A stretch of DNA of 64,000 nt from Gilvimarinus xylanilyticus (GCF_024195295.1 NZ_JAMFTH010000001.1:248001-312000), one strand, 5' to 3'; positions 1-9,303 are shown, counted from the first letter of the stretch. The notes: generated from the sequence alone by a model not told the origin. A program made the numbers and translations.

Positions 1-14
1 AGCGGAGTGAACCC

Positions 15-215
15 GTGAATAGCCTGTTTTTTCTAATTCCCATTGCGCTTATTTTTGTGGCGATTGCTGTGCGCGCGCTTTTCTGGGCCATTAACTCGGG
101 CCAGTACGACAATCTGGATACCGAAGCACACCGTATTTTATTTGACGACGACAAACCTGTGCGGGGTAAATCTGAACCCGATCCCGCCCCCAAGGATGAT
201 GAGCTGCGTGACTGA
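15..215 (+). CDS. ccoS: cbb3-type cytochrome oxidase assembly protein CcoS
   Basis: A 66-residue membrane protein needed to mature the cbb3 cytochrome c oxidase, in the family linked to heme and copper insertion. One transmembrane helix covers about residues 3-25. It is followed by the family hallmark, an aromatic/GQYDNLD stretch and then HRILFDDD near residues 40-47. Length and layout match CcoS. The start is GTG, with a GGAG-like ribosome site at 4-7. The first ten bases end in TGA and may be the tail of an upstream gene, normally the copper ATPase ccoI; too little is present to annotate it. The C-terminus is charged and variable. The next gene starts inside this one, so the two are probably co-translated. 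Confidence 0.9.
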   Translation: MNSLFFLIPIALIFVAIAVRALFWAINSGQYDNLDTEAHRILFDDDKPVRGKSEPDPAPKDDELRD

Positions 216-951
216 TACGGTGACCCTGGCCACGGGCTTGTTGTTGGGTTTTTTTAGCAGCGCTCACTGTGTGGGTATGTGCGGCGGCATTATGGGAGCG
301 CTTAGCCTCGCCATGGGGCAGGTTTCTAAATCCCGACAAGCGCTCATCCTCGTGTCGTACAACCTCGGTCGTATCGCCAGCTACACCCTGATGGGCGCAT
401 TGGTGGCAAGCGTGGGGGAGCAGCTTGTCGAGGTGGGCGCCTGGACTTTTTTGCGCCTGCTGGCGGCATTGCTATTGTTGGCAATGGCCCTGTATTTAGT
501 GGGTTGGTGGCGAGGTTTAACGCGGTTAGAGACCCTAGGCGGAAAGCTTTGGCGCCATGTGCAGCCACTAGGTAAAAAATTAATGCCCGTACGCACCCCG
601 GGCGCTGCACTCCTGCTGGGAGGTTTGTGGGGTTGGCTGCCCTGCGGCCTGGTCTATACCGCTTTAGGCTATGCAATGATTCAGTCCTCGATCGGGCAGG
701 GTGCCATTTTTATGACGGCATTCGGTCTGGGTACTCTACCGGCAGTGCTTTTAGTCGCGCTGGCCACAACGCCCGCAAAAGCGGTCCTGCGGTCGCGCTT
801 TCTTCGCTATGGCGCGGCGTTGTTATTGGTAATATTTGCAATCTGGACGGCCTATGGTGCACTGGGCGGCCACCACGGCGGGCATTCTCATGGTTCGATG
901 CCCGCGCAAACCACTGATTCGCCTTCCCATCAGCACCATCACCACCACTAA
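208..951 (+). CDS. TauE/SafE-type (DsbD-like) membrane protein following ccoS
   Basis: An inner membrane protein of about 247 residues with six or so hydrophobic helices, of the family annotated as sulfite exporter TauE/SafE or cytochrome biogenesis transmembrane protein. In gammaproteobacteria it commonly follows ccoS, and a role in copper handling or oxidase maturation is plausible but unproven. The first helix carries HCVGMCGG, a Cys/Met/His motif suited to binding metal, and the C-terminus is a run of histidines (GGHHGGHSHG and a terminal H-rich tail). I chose GTG at 208, which overlaps the ccoS stop by 8 bases and has AAGGA at 192-196. ATG at 196 or 199 is also possible but has no well-spaced ribosome site. 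Confidence 0.8.
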   Translation: MTDTVTLATGLLLGFFSSAHCVGMCGGIMGALSLAMGQVSKSRQALILVSYNLGRIASYTLMGALVASVGEQLVEVGAWTFLRLLAALLLLAMALYLVGWWRGLTRLETLGGKLWRHVQPLGKKLMPVRTPGAALLLGGLWGWLPCGLVYTALGYAMIQSSIGQGAIFMTAFGLGTLPAVLLVALATTPAKAVLRSRFLRYGAALLLVIFAIWTAYGALGGHHGGHSHGSMPAQTTDSPSHQHHHHH

Positions 952-1125
952 AAACGCGCCACGGCGTGTTGCAGATATTTACGTTTTCGCGATGGCAATT
1001 TAATTACCGGCATGGCAAGCTAGTTGCAGGATTTAGCTAGAAGATTGAGTTGTCAGTGTTTTTAGAACGCTTGTAATCCATCGCTTACGGAGAAACCCAG
1101 CCGTTGTTGTCTGCGGTCGAACTAT

Positions 1126-2838
1126 ATGAATAACAGGGTCAAGATACTTTTGGGCGCTTTATGCGCGACGCTTACGGTGACGGCCAAGGCAGCTGAACCC
1201 GAAACAACTTCCACACCTCGTGAGGGGTGCTATCAGTTCGACTACGAACGATCCGCCATGGCGCGGTTTAGAGATAGTAACCGGCTGGATACTTCTGATA
1301 TCGACGAGCAGGAAGGTAAGATTATCGGCAACATTCGCTATATGCGAGTGGGTGTGTTCGATGAAAATAACCCCGATGAAAATAACAGCCTCTATCGGTT
1401 TTTAAACAAGCTGCACATCAACACTAAAGAGTACGTAATCGCGCCGCAAATATTGTTCGAGTCGGGCGAGCCTCTTGACCCGGATGAGATCCACGAGACC
1501 GAACGTTTACTGCGTACCCGCGACTACTTTACCGGTGCCTTTATTGTCCCCGATCAGATTTGTGATGATACTGTCGACTTGGTGGTAGTCACCCGCGACA
1601 GCTGGTCGCTGGAGGTTGAGGCGTCGTTCAGTCACAGCGGGGGGGACTCATCGACTGGCATTGGCCTGAGCGACGACAATATTCTGGGTACCGGTACCAG
1701 TTTCTCGATTGGCTACGAACAAGACGAAGAGCGATCGGGTATTCGCTACTCGGTGGGTACCGATCATTTATTTAACAGTCGCTGGGCGACGGGGCTTGCC
1801 TACGAGGATAACTCTGACGGTGAAAATATCACCTTCGAACTACGGCGTCCGTTTTTTAGTCGCCATACTCCCTGGTCGGCCGGCGGGCGTTACGAAGATG
1901 TGACCGAGGCGCAGATCATCCGCGCCAAGGGCGATGAGGTAAATGAGTACCAGCACCAAAATAACTATCAGGAGCTTTTCTACGGCCATAGTTTAAAAGT
2001 AACGCCTACCGCTACCCAACGTTTGTTGGCGGGTTTTACCGTCGATGAAGATGTCTTTTACGCTAATGAGAACACCACCGAACTCGGCTTCCCGGAAAAC
2101 CGCAAAATGAGCTACCCCTGGGTGGAGTATCAATATTTGGAGGACCGTTACGCGGTGTTTCGCAACCTGAACCAAATTCAGCGCACCGAGGATGTGCCTT
2201 TGGGGATTACCATGGGGCTTCGGGTGGGTTACGGAGAATCGCAATTACAAGGTCACGACAGCAGCGATGCTATTCGCTATATCGGTGAGTATCAGCATAT
2301 TTACAGTGTCAACGATAAGCACCTATTAGCGGTAAATTTGGGCGTTAATGGGCGCGACAGTCTGGATGTGGATCAGGCCGACAGCTCTGTTTGGTCAGCC
2401 CAGGTGTCCTATAACTTAATGCGCGATTATAAAAACCGCTGGTATGGCAGTGTCAGTTACGACGCCGGGCAAGACTTGATGCAACACGAAGAGCTGACCG
2501 TGGGCGGTATTGTCGGCATGCGGGGTTACCCGACCTCGTTCCAGCGCGGTACCAAGCGCTTTTTAACCACTATCGAGCGTCGTTATTACTCCAGCTGGCA
2601 CTGGTTTAATCTGGTTCACGTCGGTGCGGTGGCGTTTGTGGAGGCGGGTAAAGCGTGGGACGGTCCGGATGGCGGTGCCGATAACCCTATGCTGGCGGAT
2701 ATTGGTTTCGGTTTTCGTTTCAGCTCCAGTAAAGTCCGGGTCGGTAGTGTGGTCCATGTGGATATAGCCACTCCGCTGGTAGAGCGGGACGGTATTGATG
2801 ATTACCAGCTGTTGATTAAAGCCAAGCAGCAGTTTTAA
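1126..2838 (+). CDS. Omp85/TamA-like outer membrane beta-barrel protein
   Basis: A 570-residue exported protein with an N-terminal signal peptide (about residues 1-23, ending AKA|AEP). Residues about 70-160 resemble a single POTRA-like fold: a predicted beta-alpha-alpha-beta pattern with ETERLLRTRDYF, then VDLVVVTRDSWSLE. The rest is a repetitive aromatic/Gly beta-barrel that includes GGIVGMRGYP, the position of the conserved RGY-type motif of the surface antigen D15/Omp85 superfamily. It ends in F (KAKQQF), as outer membrane barrels usually do. The exact role (protein or lipid transport or assembly) cannot be read from sequence. It has 174 bases of upstream DNA and appears to be a single gene. 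Confidence 0.75.
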   Translation: MNNRVKILLGALCATLTVTAKAAEPETTSTPREGCYQFDYERSAMARFRDSNRLDTSDIDEQEGKIIGNIRYMRVGVFDENNPDENNSLYRFLNKLHINTKEYVIAPQILFESGEPLDPDEIHETERLLRTRDYFTGAFIVPDQICDDTVDLVVVTRDSWSLEVEASFSHSGGDSSTGIGLSDDNILGTGTSFSIGYEQDEERSGIRYSVGTDHLFNSRWATGLAYEDNSDGENITFELRRPFFSRHTPWSAGGRYEDVTEAQIIRAKGDEVNEYQHQNNYQELFYGHSLKVTPTATQRLLAGFTVDEDVFYANENTTELGFPENRKMSYPWVEYQYLEDRYAVFRNLNQIQRTEDVPLGITMGLRVGYGESQLQGHDSSDAIRYIGEYQHIYSVNDKHLLAVNLGVNGRDSLDVDQADSSVWSAQVSYNLMRDYKNRWYGSVSYDAGQDLMQHEELTVGGIVGMRGYPTSFQRGTKRFLTTIERRYYSSWHWFNLVHVGAVAFVEAGKAWDGPDGGADNPMLADIGFGFRFSSSKVRVGSVVHVDIATPLVERDGIDDYQLLIKAKQQF

Positions 2839-2990
2839 GCGCCCGGTTATTGAAGTCTCGCCGCTGAATCGCTGGCACTTTACGGCAGAGATCACAGCCG
2901 TCTTTTGTTTTTCGCTTTCGCGCATCCTATGACTTCTCGTTCCGCCCCTAATTCTGCAAAGTGTGGACGTCTGATCCTAGAGGGAGATCT

Positions 2991-4265
2991 ATGAAAAAAA
3001 TTATTGCTGTGATGGCACTGGTGGTCGGTTACTTAGGCTTAACCTATTACGCGGGAATTATTGCAGAGCAAAATATTCGTCAACAAGTAGCGCTTACCCA
3101 GCAGCAAAGTACAAGCAAACAACTCCAGCTGCAAATACGCGAGTATGACCGTGGTTGGTTCCGCAGTCGTGTGGTACTTCGGGCAACGCAACCCGAGGCT
3201 GAGGTGGATGAGGCGGTTGAATTGATCGCCCGCGCCCGTTTATGGCACGGACCGCTCACGTTTGCCCAGGGAATTAAGCCCGGTTGGTTCTACGCTAGCG
3301 GTGAGATTGAGCTGGCAGAAACCAGCGCCGGCCAAAATGCCCGCTTGAGGAAAGTGGTGGGCGATCGCCTGGGAGCAATGAACCTTTGGGGCAAGCTGAG
3401 CGGTGCCTATCAATTTTCCTGGGACATTCCCGCGATTGAGTATCGCGAGCCGGAGGGCTCGGTCAAAGTGGCCGCATCGAAGTGGCTGAGCGAGGGTAGG
3501 TTTGATTCGCGCGATGGCGTTCACCAGTTGGCGATGGGCGAAGCCGCGCTGACCTCGGGGCGAACCTCTGTCTCCCTATCGCCCTTGACGATACGGGCTG
3601 AGGTGGAATTTATCGCCGACGATATTCCGTTAACCCAGGTACACACCCAAGTAGAGCGGGCGGAAATTCGCACTGGCGTGAATATGGCCCTAGAGGGAAT
3701 TGATTATCGTCAAAGTCAGCGAGCTCGCGAGCAGGTTGTGGATACTCAGGTGGATATTCGCATACAGTCTCTGCAGAGCTTTGTCGCTCTGTCGCAAATT
3801 CAAATTCAGGCGGCGGCCGAGGGTACCTCGTTTGAAGCCATTCGTAACGCCACCCGTCTAACCGAACAGTGGCAGACGGACAGCGCCGCTTTGCCCAGCG
3901 ACGAACAGATTATGGCGCTTATTAAACCCCTGTTACACGATAGCACGCGGGTTACCTGGCTTGCTCACGCCAGTGCCGACAAAGGCGAGATACACAGCGA
4001 GATGGAACTAACCTATGCCTCCAACCCCCAGTTTCCGCTGGATGCTCTTGTCTTGGATGATTTGCCTCAGGTGATTGCCGCCCAGGCCGAGCTTAGGGTG
4101 GGGGAAAAGATCGTGCAGCGCTCGCCTTTAATGTTTCTAATGGCCGACTATATCGAGCGCTACACCCAGCACCGCAACGGCGCTTATGTGGTGCCGGCAA
4201 ATTATGATAAAGGCATTTTGCGGATCAACAATCAGCCCGTCTCCTGGGATGAGCTGGGGTGGTAA
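2991..4265 (+). CDS. YdgA-like DUF945 family protein
   Basis: A 424-residue protein with an N-terminal hydrophobic segment (signal anchor or signal peptide, residues about 2-24) followed by YYAGIIAEQNI and a long soluble, mostly beta-rich region. This matches the YdgA/DUF945 family of envelope proteins, whose function is unknown. The family hallmark near the N-terminus is a hydrophobic helix and then an amphipathic stretch rich in Gln, with YDRGWFRSR (about residues 53-61). I moved the start from the longer reading frame at 2961 to ATG 2991, because AGAGGGAGA lies just upstream and the signal segment then sits at the N-terminus. It is a single gene between the Omp85-like gene and the Spy-like gene. 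Confidence 0.75.
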   Translation: MKKIIAVMALVVGYLGLTYYAGIIAEQNIRQQVALTQQQSTSKQLQLQIREYDRGWFRSRVVLRATQPEAEVDEAVELIARARLWHGPLTFAQGIKPGWFYASGEIELAETSAGQNARLRKVVGDRLGAMNLWGKLSGAYQFSWDIPAIEYREPEGSVKVAASKWLSEGRFDSRDGVHQLAMGEAALTSGRTSVSLSPLTIRAEVEFIADDIPLTQVHTQVERAEIRTGVNMALEGIDYRQSQRAREQVVDTQVDIRIQSLQSFVALSQIQIQAAAEGTSFEAIRNATRLTEQWQTDSAALPSDEQIMALIKPLLHDSTRVTWLAHASADKGEIHSEMELTYASNPQFPLDALVLDDLPQVIAAQAELRVGEKIVQRSPLMFLMADYIERYTQHRNGAYVVPANYDKGILRINNQPVSWDELGW

Positions 4266-4368
4266 ATTAACGGCACCTATGTGGCTTTTCATTAGTTTAC
4301 CTGGGGCGACGTTGGTTTTCATTGCCGGGGGTATTGTGTGAGTGTCGTTAATCACAGGAGAAAAAGCG

Positions 4369-4815
4369 ATGAAAAAACTGATCAGCACCCTTACCCTGTG
4401 TGCGCTTGCAAGCGCACCCCTGGCAGTCTATGCCGAGCGCGGCGAACGTCCTGACCACGCCCCTCATTCGATTTTGCTGAGCGAGCGGGTAGCGGAAAAG
4501 TTAAACCTGAGTGATGAGCAATCTAGCCAAATTAGAGTGTTGCTCGACAATCATACGGCGGTTTATCCGCGCGATCGAGACACTCGCAAGGCGCAGCGTG
4601 AAGCAACGGATGCTCTGATTCAGGCACAAAGCTTTGATGAAGCTGCCGCTCGCGAGCTGCTATCGCAAAAGCTCGAGCGTGAACTGGCCGCATTAAAACT
4701 GCGCCATGATATCAATCAGGTGTTGAGCGCAGAGCAGCGCGAGCAGTTGCAACAAATGAAGCAGCGGATGAAAAAGCGCTTTGCTAAAAAGCACCGCAAG
4801 TCCCGTCGCGATTAA
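4369..4815 (+). CDS. Spy/CpxP-like periplasmic protein
   Basis: A 148-residue exported protein: signal peptide about residues 1-22 (ALASAPLAVYA), then an all-helical, highly charged domain. Two LTxxQ-like motifs can be seen in diverged form, LSDEQSSQI and LSAEQREQL, the signature of the Spy/CpxP family. CpxP is a periplasmic inhibitor and accessory sensor of the CpxA kinase; Spy is an ATP-independent chaperone. The start at ATG 4369 follows AGGAGAAAAAG. The gene is convergent with a CpxAR-like kinase/regulator pair and shares a terminator with it, which supports a CpxP-like role, although cpxP in enterobacteria is divergent from cpxRA. The C-terminus is very basic (MKKRFAKKHRKSRRD). Confidence 0.8.
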   Translation: MKKLISTLTLCALASAPLAVYAERGERPDHAPHSILLSERVAEKLNLSDEQSSQIRVLLDNHTAVYPRDRDTRKAQREATDALIQAQSFDEAAARELLSQKLERELAALKLRHDINQVLSAEQREQLQQMKQRMKKRFAKKHRKSRRD

Positions 4816-4822
4816 CAATGTC

Positions 4823-4850
4823 AAAAATGGCGCTGCGGCGCCATTTTTTT
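4823..4850. terminator. Bidirectional hairpin terminator
   Basis: A perfect 11-base stem (4823-4833 with 4838-4848) with loop TGCG, an A-run on one side and a T-run on the other. It sits between the convergent Spy-like gene and the histidine kinase gene and can serve both strands. Confidence 0.9.
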
Positions 4851-4867
4851 GCAGCTTGAAAACAGCT

Positions 4868-6190
4868 CTACTGTTTCTGCTGGTCGGGTTGCAGGGTGAA
4901 CTTAAGCCCACCTCTCTCGCCTAATGCTACCGTGATGCTAAGATTTTGCGCCTGTGCAGCAGCCTGCACAATGGCCAGGCCCAAACCTATATTGCCTCCG
5001 TGGGGGCGCGCGCTGTCGCCGCGAAAAAATGGCTCAAATAATTTGTCTAATTGTTCTTGAGGAACGCCGGGGCCGTCATCCTCTAAGGTTATCTTCCAGT
5101 GGCTGTCGACGCTTGTAAGGCAAATATCAATGTGCTCGCCATAGCGGGTGGCATTGGCGAGCAAATTGTCTGTTATGCGCTGAAACAGTCGGGGCTTACC
5201 GGCAACCTCGAACGTTCCTGGCCCGTGGTAATTGATATGTTTACCCGGTTGTTGAAAGTGCCAGTCGTCTACGGATGAGCGTATCAGTTGGGCGACGTCC
5301 ATTGGCTCGCAAGCCTCTTGGCTATCAGAGCCTTCGAGGCGGGCGAGGGTGAGCAGTTGTTCAATTAAGTGTTCGAGCGTATCGCACTCTTTTTCAATAC
5401 GGTCGGTGTAGGAGTTACTGTTTTGATCGGCCAGTAACCCGGCCGCCAGTTTTAAACGGGTTAGGGGCGAGCGCAGCTCGTGGCTGACATCGGCGAGCAA
5501 GCGCTGCTGGTTGTTCATGGCCCGGCTCAGTTTGTCGGCCATTTCGTTAAAGTCCTGGCCCAGTTGCCCCAACTCGCCTTTGCCGGGGGCGACACGGGCA
5601 TTCAGGTCGCCGTCGCCCAATCGACGGGTGGCCCGGCTGAGTTGGCGAACCGGCCGACTCAGCCAGCGGGCGAGGATCAGCGACAGCACCAAAACCAATA
5701 ACATTGAGAACAGCAGGCGCCAGTGGGGGGAGTCGTGCAGTATTTGCTTCCACACGGGTACGGGCCTGGGTGGCATTAACCATATGGCGGCGACACTGCC
5801 CTCGGCGGTTTCTATATCAAAGGGCCCCAGGGCGACATGGCCGGGACGCAGCTCGAGCGCACTGAGCTGCGTCGTTTCCAGCAGAGGGCGCAGACGCCAG
5901 TACAGGCGGCGATCGGGAAAGGGACGTTTATCGTTGGGGTCAAGCAGGATCAGTTCGTTCGTTGCACGGCTACGCTTTAGCCGTTTAATGCTTTCATACT
6001 CGCGCTTGTCCAGCATACGCTGCAGATGATTAAACTGCTGCAGCTCCCTTTGGTTAAGGGGGCGCGGTTGCTGGTGATCGTCCAGATAGCGCCCCAGGTA
6101 AAAGTTGGCGGTTACCAGAACGCTGAACGCCAGCCAGAACCAGAGAAACAATCGCCCTGCAAAACCCGTAACCAGTGCCGGTAGCTTCAC
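4868..6190 (-). CDS. cpxA: CpxA-like sensor histidine kinase
   Basis: A 440-residue inner membrane kinase. Transmembrane helices lie at about residues 12-32 and 157-177 and enclose a periplasmic sensor region of about 120 residues. A HAMP domain follows (about 178-228). The HisKA motif DVSHELRSPLTRL carries the phosphorylated His237. The ATPase domain has NLLANATRYG, DDGPGVP and GNIGLGLAIV boxes. The dimerisation sequence and neighbours resemble CpxA, the envelope stress kinase, and a Spy/CpxP-like gene is convergent. Its start overlaps the regulator's end by 4 bases, so the two are translationally coupled. The sensor domain is the least certain part; another envelope-sensing kinase is possible. 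Confidence 0.8.
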   Translation of the reverse strand: MKLPALVTGFAGRLFLWFWLAFSVLVTANFYLGRYLDDHQQPRPLNQRELQQFNHLQRMLDKREYESIKRLKRSRATNELILLDPNDKRPFPDRRLYWRLRPLLETTQLSALELRPGHVALGPFDIETAEGSVAAIWLMPPRPVPVWKQILHDSPHWRLLFSMLLVLVLSLILARWLSRPVRQLSRATRRLGDGDLNARVAPGKGELGQLGQDFNEMADKLSRAMNNQQRLLADVSHELRSPLTRLKLAAGLLADQNSNSYTDRIEKECDTLEHLIEQLLTLARLEGSDSQEACEPMDVAQLIRSSVDDWHFQQPGKHINYHGPGTFEVAGKPRLFQRITDNLLANATRYGEHIDICLTSVDSHWKITLEDDGPGVPQEQLDKLFEPFFRGDSARPHGGNIGLGLAIVQAAAQAQNLSITVALGERGGLKFTLQPDQQKQ

Positions 6191-6852
6191 GGGTTAACCA
6201 ATAGCTGATAGCCACTGCCGCGCACGGTTTTGATGGTTTCGGTGGCGTTGATGTCGGCCATTTTTTTGCGGATGTGAGAAATGTGGATATCGATGTGGCG
6301 ATCGTATTGCTGCAGGCGTCGTCCAAAAGCTTGTTGGCAAATGGAGTCTTTGTCCACAATTTCCCCCGGCGTTTCGTAAAGAATCGCCAGCACGCGGAAC
6401 TCGGCGGCGGTTAGCTCCAGGGGTTGGTCGTAAAAGCTGGCTTCCAGGCGTTCGGGCTTAAGCACCAGCGGACCGACATTTTGCTCGGGTGGGTTCAGGC
6501 GCCGAAGTATGGCTTGAATGCGTGCCACCAGCTCGCGGTGGGAGAAGGGCTTGGCCACATAGTCATCGGCGCCCAGCTCCAATCCCAGCACCCGGTCAAT
6601 TTCATCGCCCCGGGCGGTTAACATTAATACCGGCACCTGAGTTTTGGGGCGGAGTTGCCTGAGAACCTCAAAGCCGTTGAGTTCCGGCATCATCACATCC
6701 AATAGCACCAAATCGGGCTTGTGAGTGAGGGTTGAATCGAGCCCCGCCTGGCCGTTATGGCTACACATAACCTCGTAGCCGTTTTGCTCAAGGTACTCTT
6801 GCAGCAGCTCACACAGGGCCTGATCGTCGTCAATAATATGGATTTGGGTCAT
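6187..6852 (-). CDS. cpxR: CpxR-like response regulator (OmpR family)
   Basis: A 221-residue two-domain regulator. The receiver domain has the acidic pair D8/D9, phosphoacceptor D52 (LLDVMMPE) and K101 (DDYVAKPF). The C-terminal winged helix ends with DRHIDIHISHIRKKM and TVRGSGYQL. The segment RGDEIDRVLGLELGADDY is very close to that of CpxR. It is the first gene of the regulator-kinase operon and is transcribed away from mscS. By family knowledge it controls envelope protein folding genes; the Spy-like gene at 4369 is a natural target, but I did not find a clear CpxR box. Confidence 0.85.
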   Translation of the reverse strand: MTQIHIIDDDQALCELLQEYLEQNGYEVMCSHNGQAGLDSTLTHKPDLVLLDVMMPELNGFEVLRQLRPKTQVPVLMLTARGDEIDRVLGLELGADDYVAKPFSHRELVARIQAILRRLNPPEQNVGPLVLKPERLEASFYDQPLELTAAEFRVLAILYETPGEIVDKDSICQQAFGRRLQQYDRHIDIHISHIRKKMADINATETIKTVRGSGYQLLVNP

Positions 6853-6920
6853 GGTTTTATTGTATGAAATCCTTCTCGAAAGGCACGATGGTTTACCTTA
6901 GTTTACCTGCTCGGATAATA

Positions 6921-6942
6921 AAAAAGGGGCCGAAGCCCCTTT
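6921..6942 (-). terminator. Terminator of mscS
   Basis: Stem AAAGGGGC with GCCCCTTT around a four-base loop (6931-6934; TTCG when read on the minus strand), followed on the minus strand by a T-run. It lies just after the mscS stop. Confidence 0.85.
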
Positions 6943-6951
6943 GGTTCCGCC

Positions 6952-7791
6952 TTAGGCGACTTGGTCGTTGGCGGGTTTGTCCATGTGCACATCCATTTGT
7001 GGGAAGGGGATGGATATACCATTTTCGTCAAAGGCGAGTTTGATATTCTCGGTCAAATCAAATTTAACACCCCAGTAATCGGCGCTGTTCACCCAGGGGC
7101 GGACCACAAAGTTGACGCTGGAGTCGGCCAGTTCGCTCACCGCGATTTGCGGCTCGGGGTCGGGCAGTACACGTTCGTCGGCCTTGACCACACGCTCCAT
7201 AATCTCTTTGGCCTTTTTAATGTCATCATCGTAGCTAATCCCAAACACCAGGTCGACGCGGCGGGTGGGCAGGGCGGAGTAGTTGGTGATGTTACCCGAG
7301 TAGATGGCGCCGTTGGGCACGGTGATTTCGCGGTTGTCGGGGCTGTTTAAAATAGTGGTGAAGATGCCGATGGTTTTCACCACACCGGCGGTGCCGCCTG
7401 CTTCAATATAATCGCCCGCGGTGAAAGGGCGAAACACCAGCAGCAAAAAGCCCGAGGCAAAGTTTTGCAGCGAGCCCTGCAGTGCCAAACCAATAGCTAG
7501 GCCCGCGGCACCGATCAGAGCAATAAGCGAGGTGGTATCTACGCCCAGCTGATCCAGCGCGGCAATAATGACGACAATCAGCAGCAGTGCATTGGCTATG
7601 GCCTGAATAAACTCAACCAGAATATTGTCCAGGTTGGTCCGTTTTAACAGCTTACCGATAATGCCTACTAAAATCTTCACCACAATCTTACCGACAATAA
7701 ATATCAGCAGCGCAGTGACAATATTAATACCCCAGGGAATCACATGATTCTGGGCAAATTCGTTCATCTCGTCTTGGCTAAAGTCGAACAT
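6952..7791 (-). CDS. mscS: Small-conductance mechanosensitive channel MscS
   Basis: A 279-residue inner membrane channel that opens under high membrane tension to release solutes during hypo-osmotic shock. Three N-terminal helices are visible (about residues 18-115). The pore-lining TM3 contains GAAGLAIGLALQGSLQNFAS, almost the E. coli sequence. It is followed by the beta domain (FRPFTAGDYIEAGG) and NREITVPNGAIYSGNITNYS. The length equals the E. coli family member (286 residues). The start follows a weak ribosome site. It is a single gene with its own terminator. It fits the osmoadaptation theme seen elsewhere in the window (BCCT transporter, glucosylglycerate genes). Confidence 0.92.
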   Translation of the reverse strand: MFDFSQDEMNEFAQNHVIPWGINIVTALLIFIVGKIVVKILVGIIGKLLKRTNLDNILVEFIQAIANALLLIVVIIAALDQLGVDTTSLIALIGAAGLAIGLALQGSLQNFASGFLLLVFRPFTAGDYIEAGGTAGVVKTIGIFTTILNSPDNREITVPNGAIYSGNITNYSALPTRRVDLVFGISYDDDIKKAKEIMERVVKADERVLPDPEPQIAVSELADSSVNFVVRPWVNSADYWGVKFDLTENIKLAFDENGISIPFPQMDVHMDKPANDQVA

Positions 7792-7946
7792 AATGCATCC
7801 CTCATTTGAATGTAGGCGCCGCCCTTTTGAATGCGGCTTAGCGGGTGTGGGTTACCACAGACTTGGAATAGAGATTATTGCGAGTATTCCCGGTGGGCGC
7901 AAGGGCACCCACCGAGTGAGAAGCAAAAATTGCGGTAGCAGTAGGA

Positions 7947-8663
7947 TTAGGCAATCTTGCCGGTGGTGCGAACCCGCTTGCTGCCCTTAACGGGTTTGTC
8001 TTTTTTCGCGGCGGCCCGTTCTTGCAGGTGCTTGTCGATTACGTTTTTAATCGCAATTAAAAAGCCGGTAATAATAAAAGCGCCCGGCGGCAGGATTGCC
8101 ACCAAAAAGCCCGGGTAGTTGGCGAACAGCGTCAGCGTCCAGCCCCGGGCTCCTTCGCCAAACAGCAGGTGCATATTGGCAAACAGGGTACCCGAGCCCA
8201 GAATTTCGCGAATGCCGCCCAAGGTTACCAGCACCAGCATAAAGCCCAGCCCCATCATTAAGCCGTCCCAGGCGGCGGGCAGCACTGGGTTTTTACTGGC
8301 GAAGGCGTCCGCCCGACCCAGAATGGCGCAGTTGGTGACAATCAGCGGAATAAAAATCCCGAGGATGGTGTACAGCTCGTAGGTAAACGCCTGCATTAAC
8401 AGCTCGATACAGGTAGTGAGCGAGGCGATAATCATCACAAAAGCGGGCAGGCGCACCGCGTCGCTCACGGTTTTGCGAATCAGCGACACGGCGATATTGG
8501 AGCACAGCAGCACCAGCATGGTCGCGAGCCCCAGCCCCAGGGCGTTAACCACCGAGCCGGACACGGCCAGCAAAGGGCAAAGCCCCAGCAGTTGTACCAG
8601 GGCGGGGTTGTTACTCCAGAGTCCTTTCTGGCTAATTTCCTGCCATTGGCTGTTATCGGCCAT
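7947..8663 (-). CDS. rnfE: Electron transport complex subunit RnfE
   Basis: A membrane subunit of about 238 residues of the Rnf complex, which couples ferredoxin and NAD(H) redox chemistry to Na+ or H+ transport. Six hydrophobic helices are seen, and the N-terminus contains [17 protein letters not shown], the RnfA/RnfE family signature. I moved the start from 8693 to ATG 8663, because AGGAGA lies just upstream and the protein then begins like known RnfE. The C-terminus is basic ([19 protein letters not shown]). It is the last gene of rnfABCDGE and overlaps rnfG by 11 bases. The nth gene that often follows is absent here. Confidence 0.93.
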   Translation of the reverse strand: MADNSQWQEISQKGLWSNNPALVQLLGLCPLLAVSGSVVNALGLGLATMLVLLCSNIAVSLIRKTVSDAVRLPAFVMIIASLTTCIELLMQAFTYELYTILGIFIPLIVTNCAILGRADAFASKNPVLPAAWDGLMMGLGFMLVLVTLGGIREILGSGTLFANMHLLFGEGARGWTLTLFANYPGFLVAILPPGAFIITGFLIAIKNVIDKHLQERAAAKKDKPVKGSKRVRTTGKIA

Positions 8664-9303
8664 TGCTGTCTCCTGCATCGGCTGGAAGTTCAAACAATAG
8701 GGTGCGGTGTTCGGCTACCTGTTGCAATACCCGTTTAACTTGTCCGGTAACGGCGCGCGGGGTAATGGTGGCGCCGGTAAACTGATCGAATACGCCGCCG
8801 TCTTTTCTCACTTGCCACTGCTCTACCGGCGGCTCGCCTAGGCTTTTGCCGTTAAAGCCAAATATCCAGTCGCTTTTGCTGGTCTCGATTTTATCCCCCA
8901 GACCCGGAGTTTCTTTGTGGGCCAGGGCGCGCACACCGGCGACACTGCCGTCGCGGTTGACGCCGACAATCAGGCGAATATCGCCGCTGTAGCCGTCGGG
9001 TGCGACGGCGGGAAGGATGACCGCAATCACCTTCCCATCCTTGCGGGCGCGGTGAATCGCTTCGGCGCTATCCAAGCCCAGCGCCGGCAACATGGCTGCG
9101 GGGGTGGGCAGGGTATCGGTTAACAAGTCGTTATCCACCCGCGAGGCTGGTACCAGCTCGTAGAGGGCTTTTTCGGCGGCGGCACGCTGGGCATCGGCAA
9201 TCCGGTCGCGGGTGCTGACGTTGGTAACCGCCAGCACCCCGGCGGTAACCAGGGCGAATAGTCCCAGCAGCAGGCTGTTTTTACTGATCGATTTGCCCAG
9301 CAT
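8653..9303 (-). CDS. rnfG: Electron transport complex subunit RnfG
   Basis: A 216-residue subunit with one N-terminal helix (about residues 9-27) and a periplasmic FMN-binding domain. The motif [11 protein letters not shown] supplies the threonine of the (S/T)GAT signature that carries covalently bound FMN through a phosphoester bond. GLGDKIE and the following lysine-rich turn are also typical. It sits between rnfD and rnfE with overlapping ends, as in the usual rnf operon order. Confidence 0.93.
   Translation of the reverse strand: MLGKSISKNSLLLGLFALVTAGVLAVTNVSTRDRIADAQRAAAEKALYELVPASRVDNDLLTDTLPTPAAMLPALGLDSAEAIHRARKDGKVIAVILPAVAPDGYSGDIRLIVGVNRDGSVAGVRALAHKETPGLGDKIETSKSDWIFGFNGKSLGEPPVEQWQVRKDGGVFDQFTGATITPRAVTGQVKRVLQQVAEHRTLLFELPADAGDSNGR

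Noticed and set aside
5511-6029. 172-residue frame opposite the histidine kinase gene
   Set aside because: It has no family features, and the minus-strand kinase with all its boxes explains the open frame.
7870-7920. Hairpin CGGTGGG...CCCACCG as an rnf terminator
   Set aside because: The stem has internal mismatches and no T-run on the minus strand after rnfE, so support is too weak.
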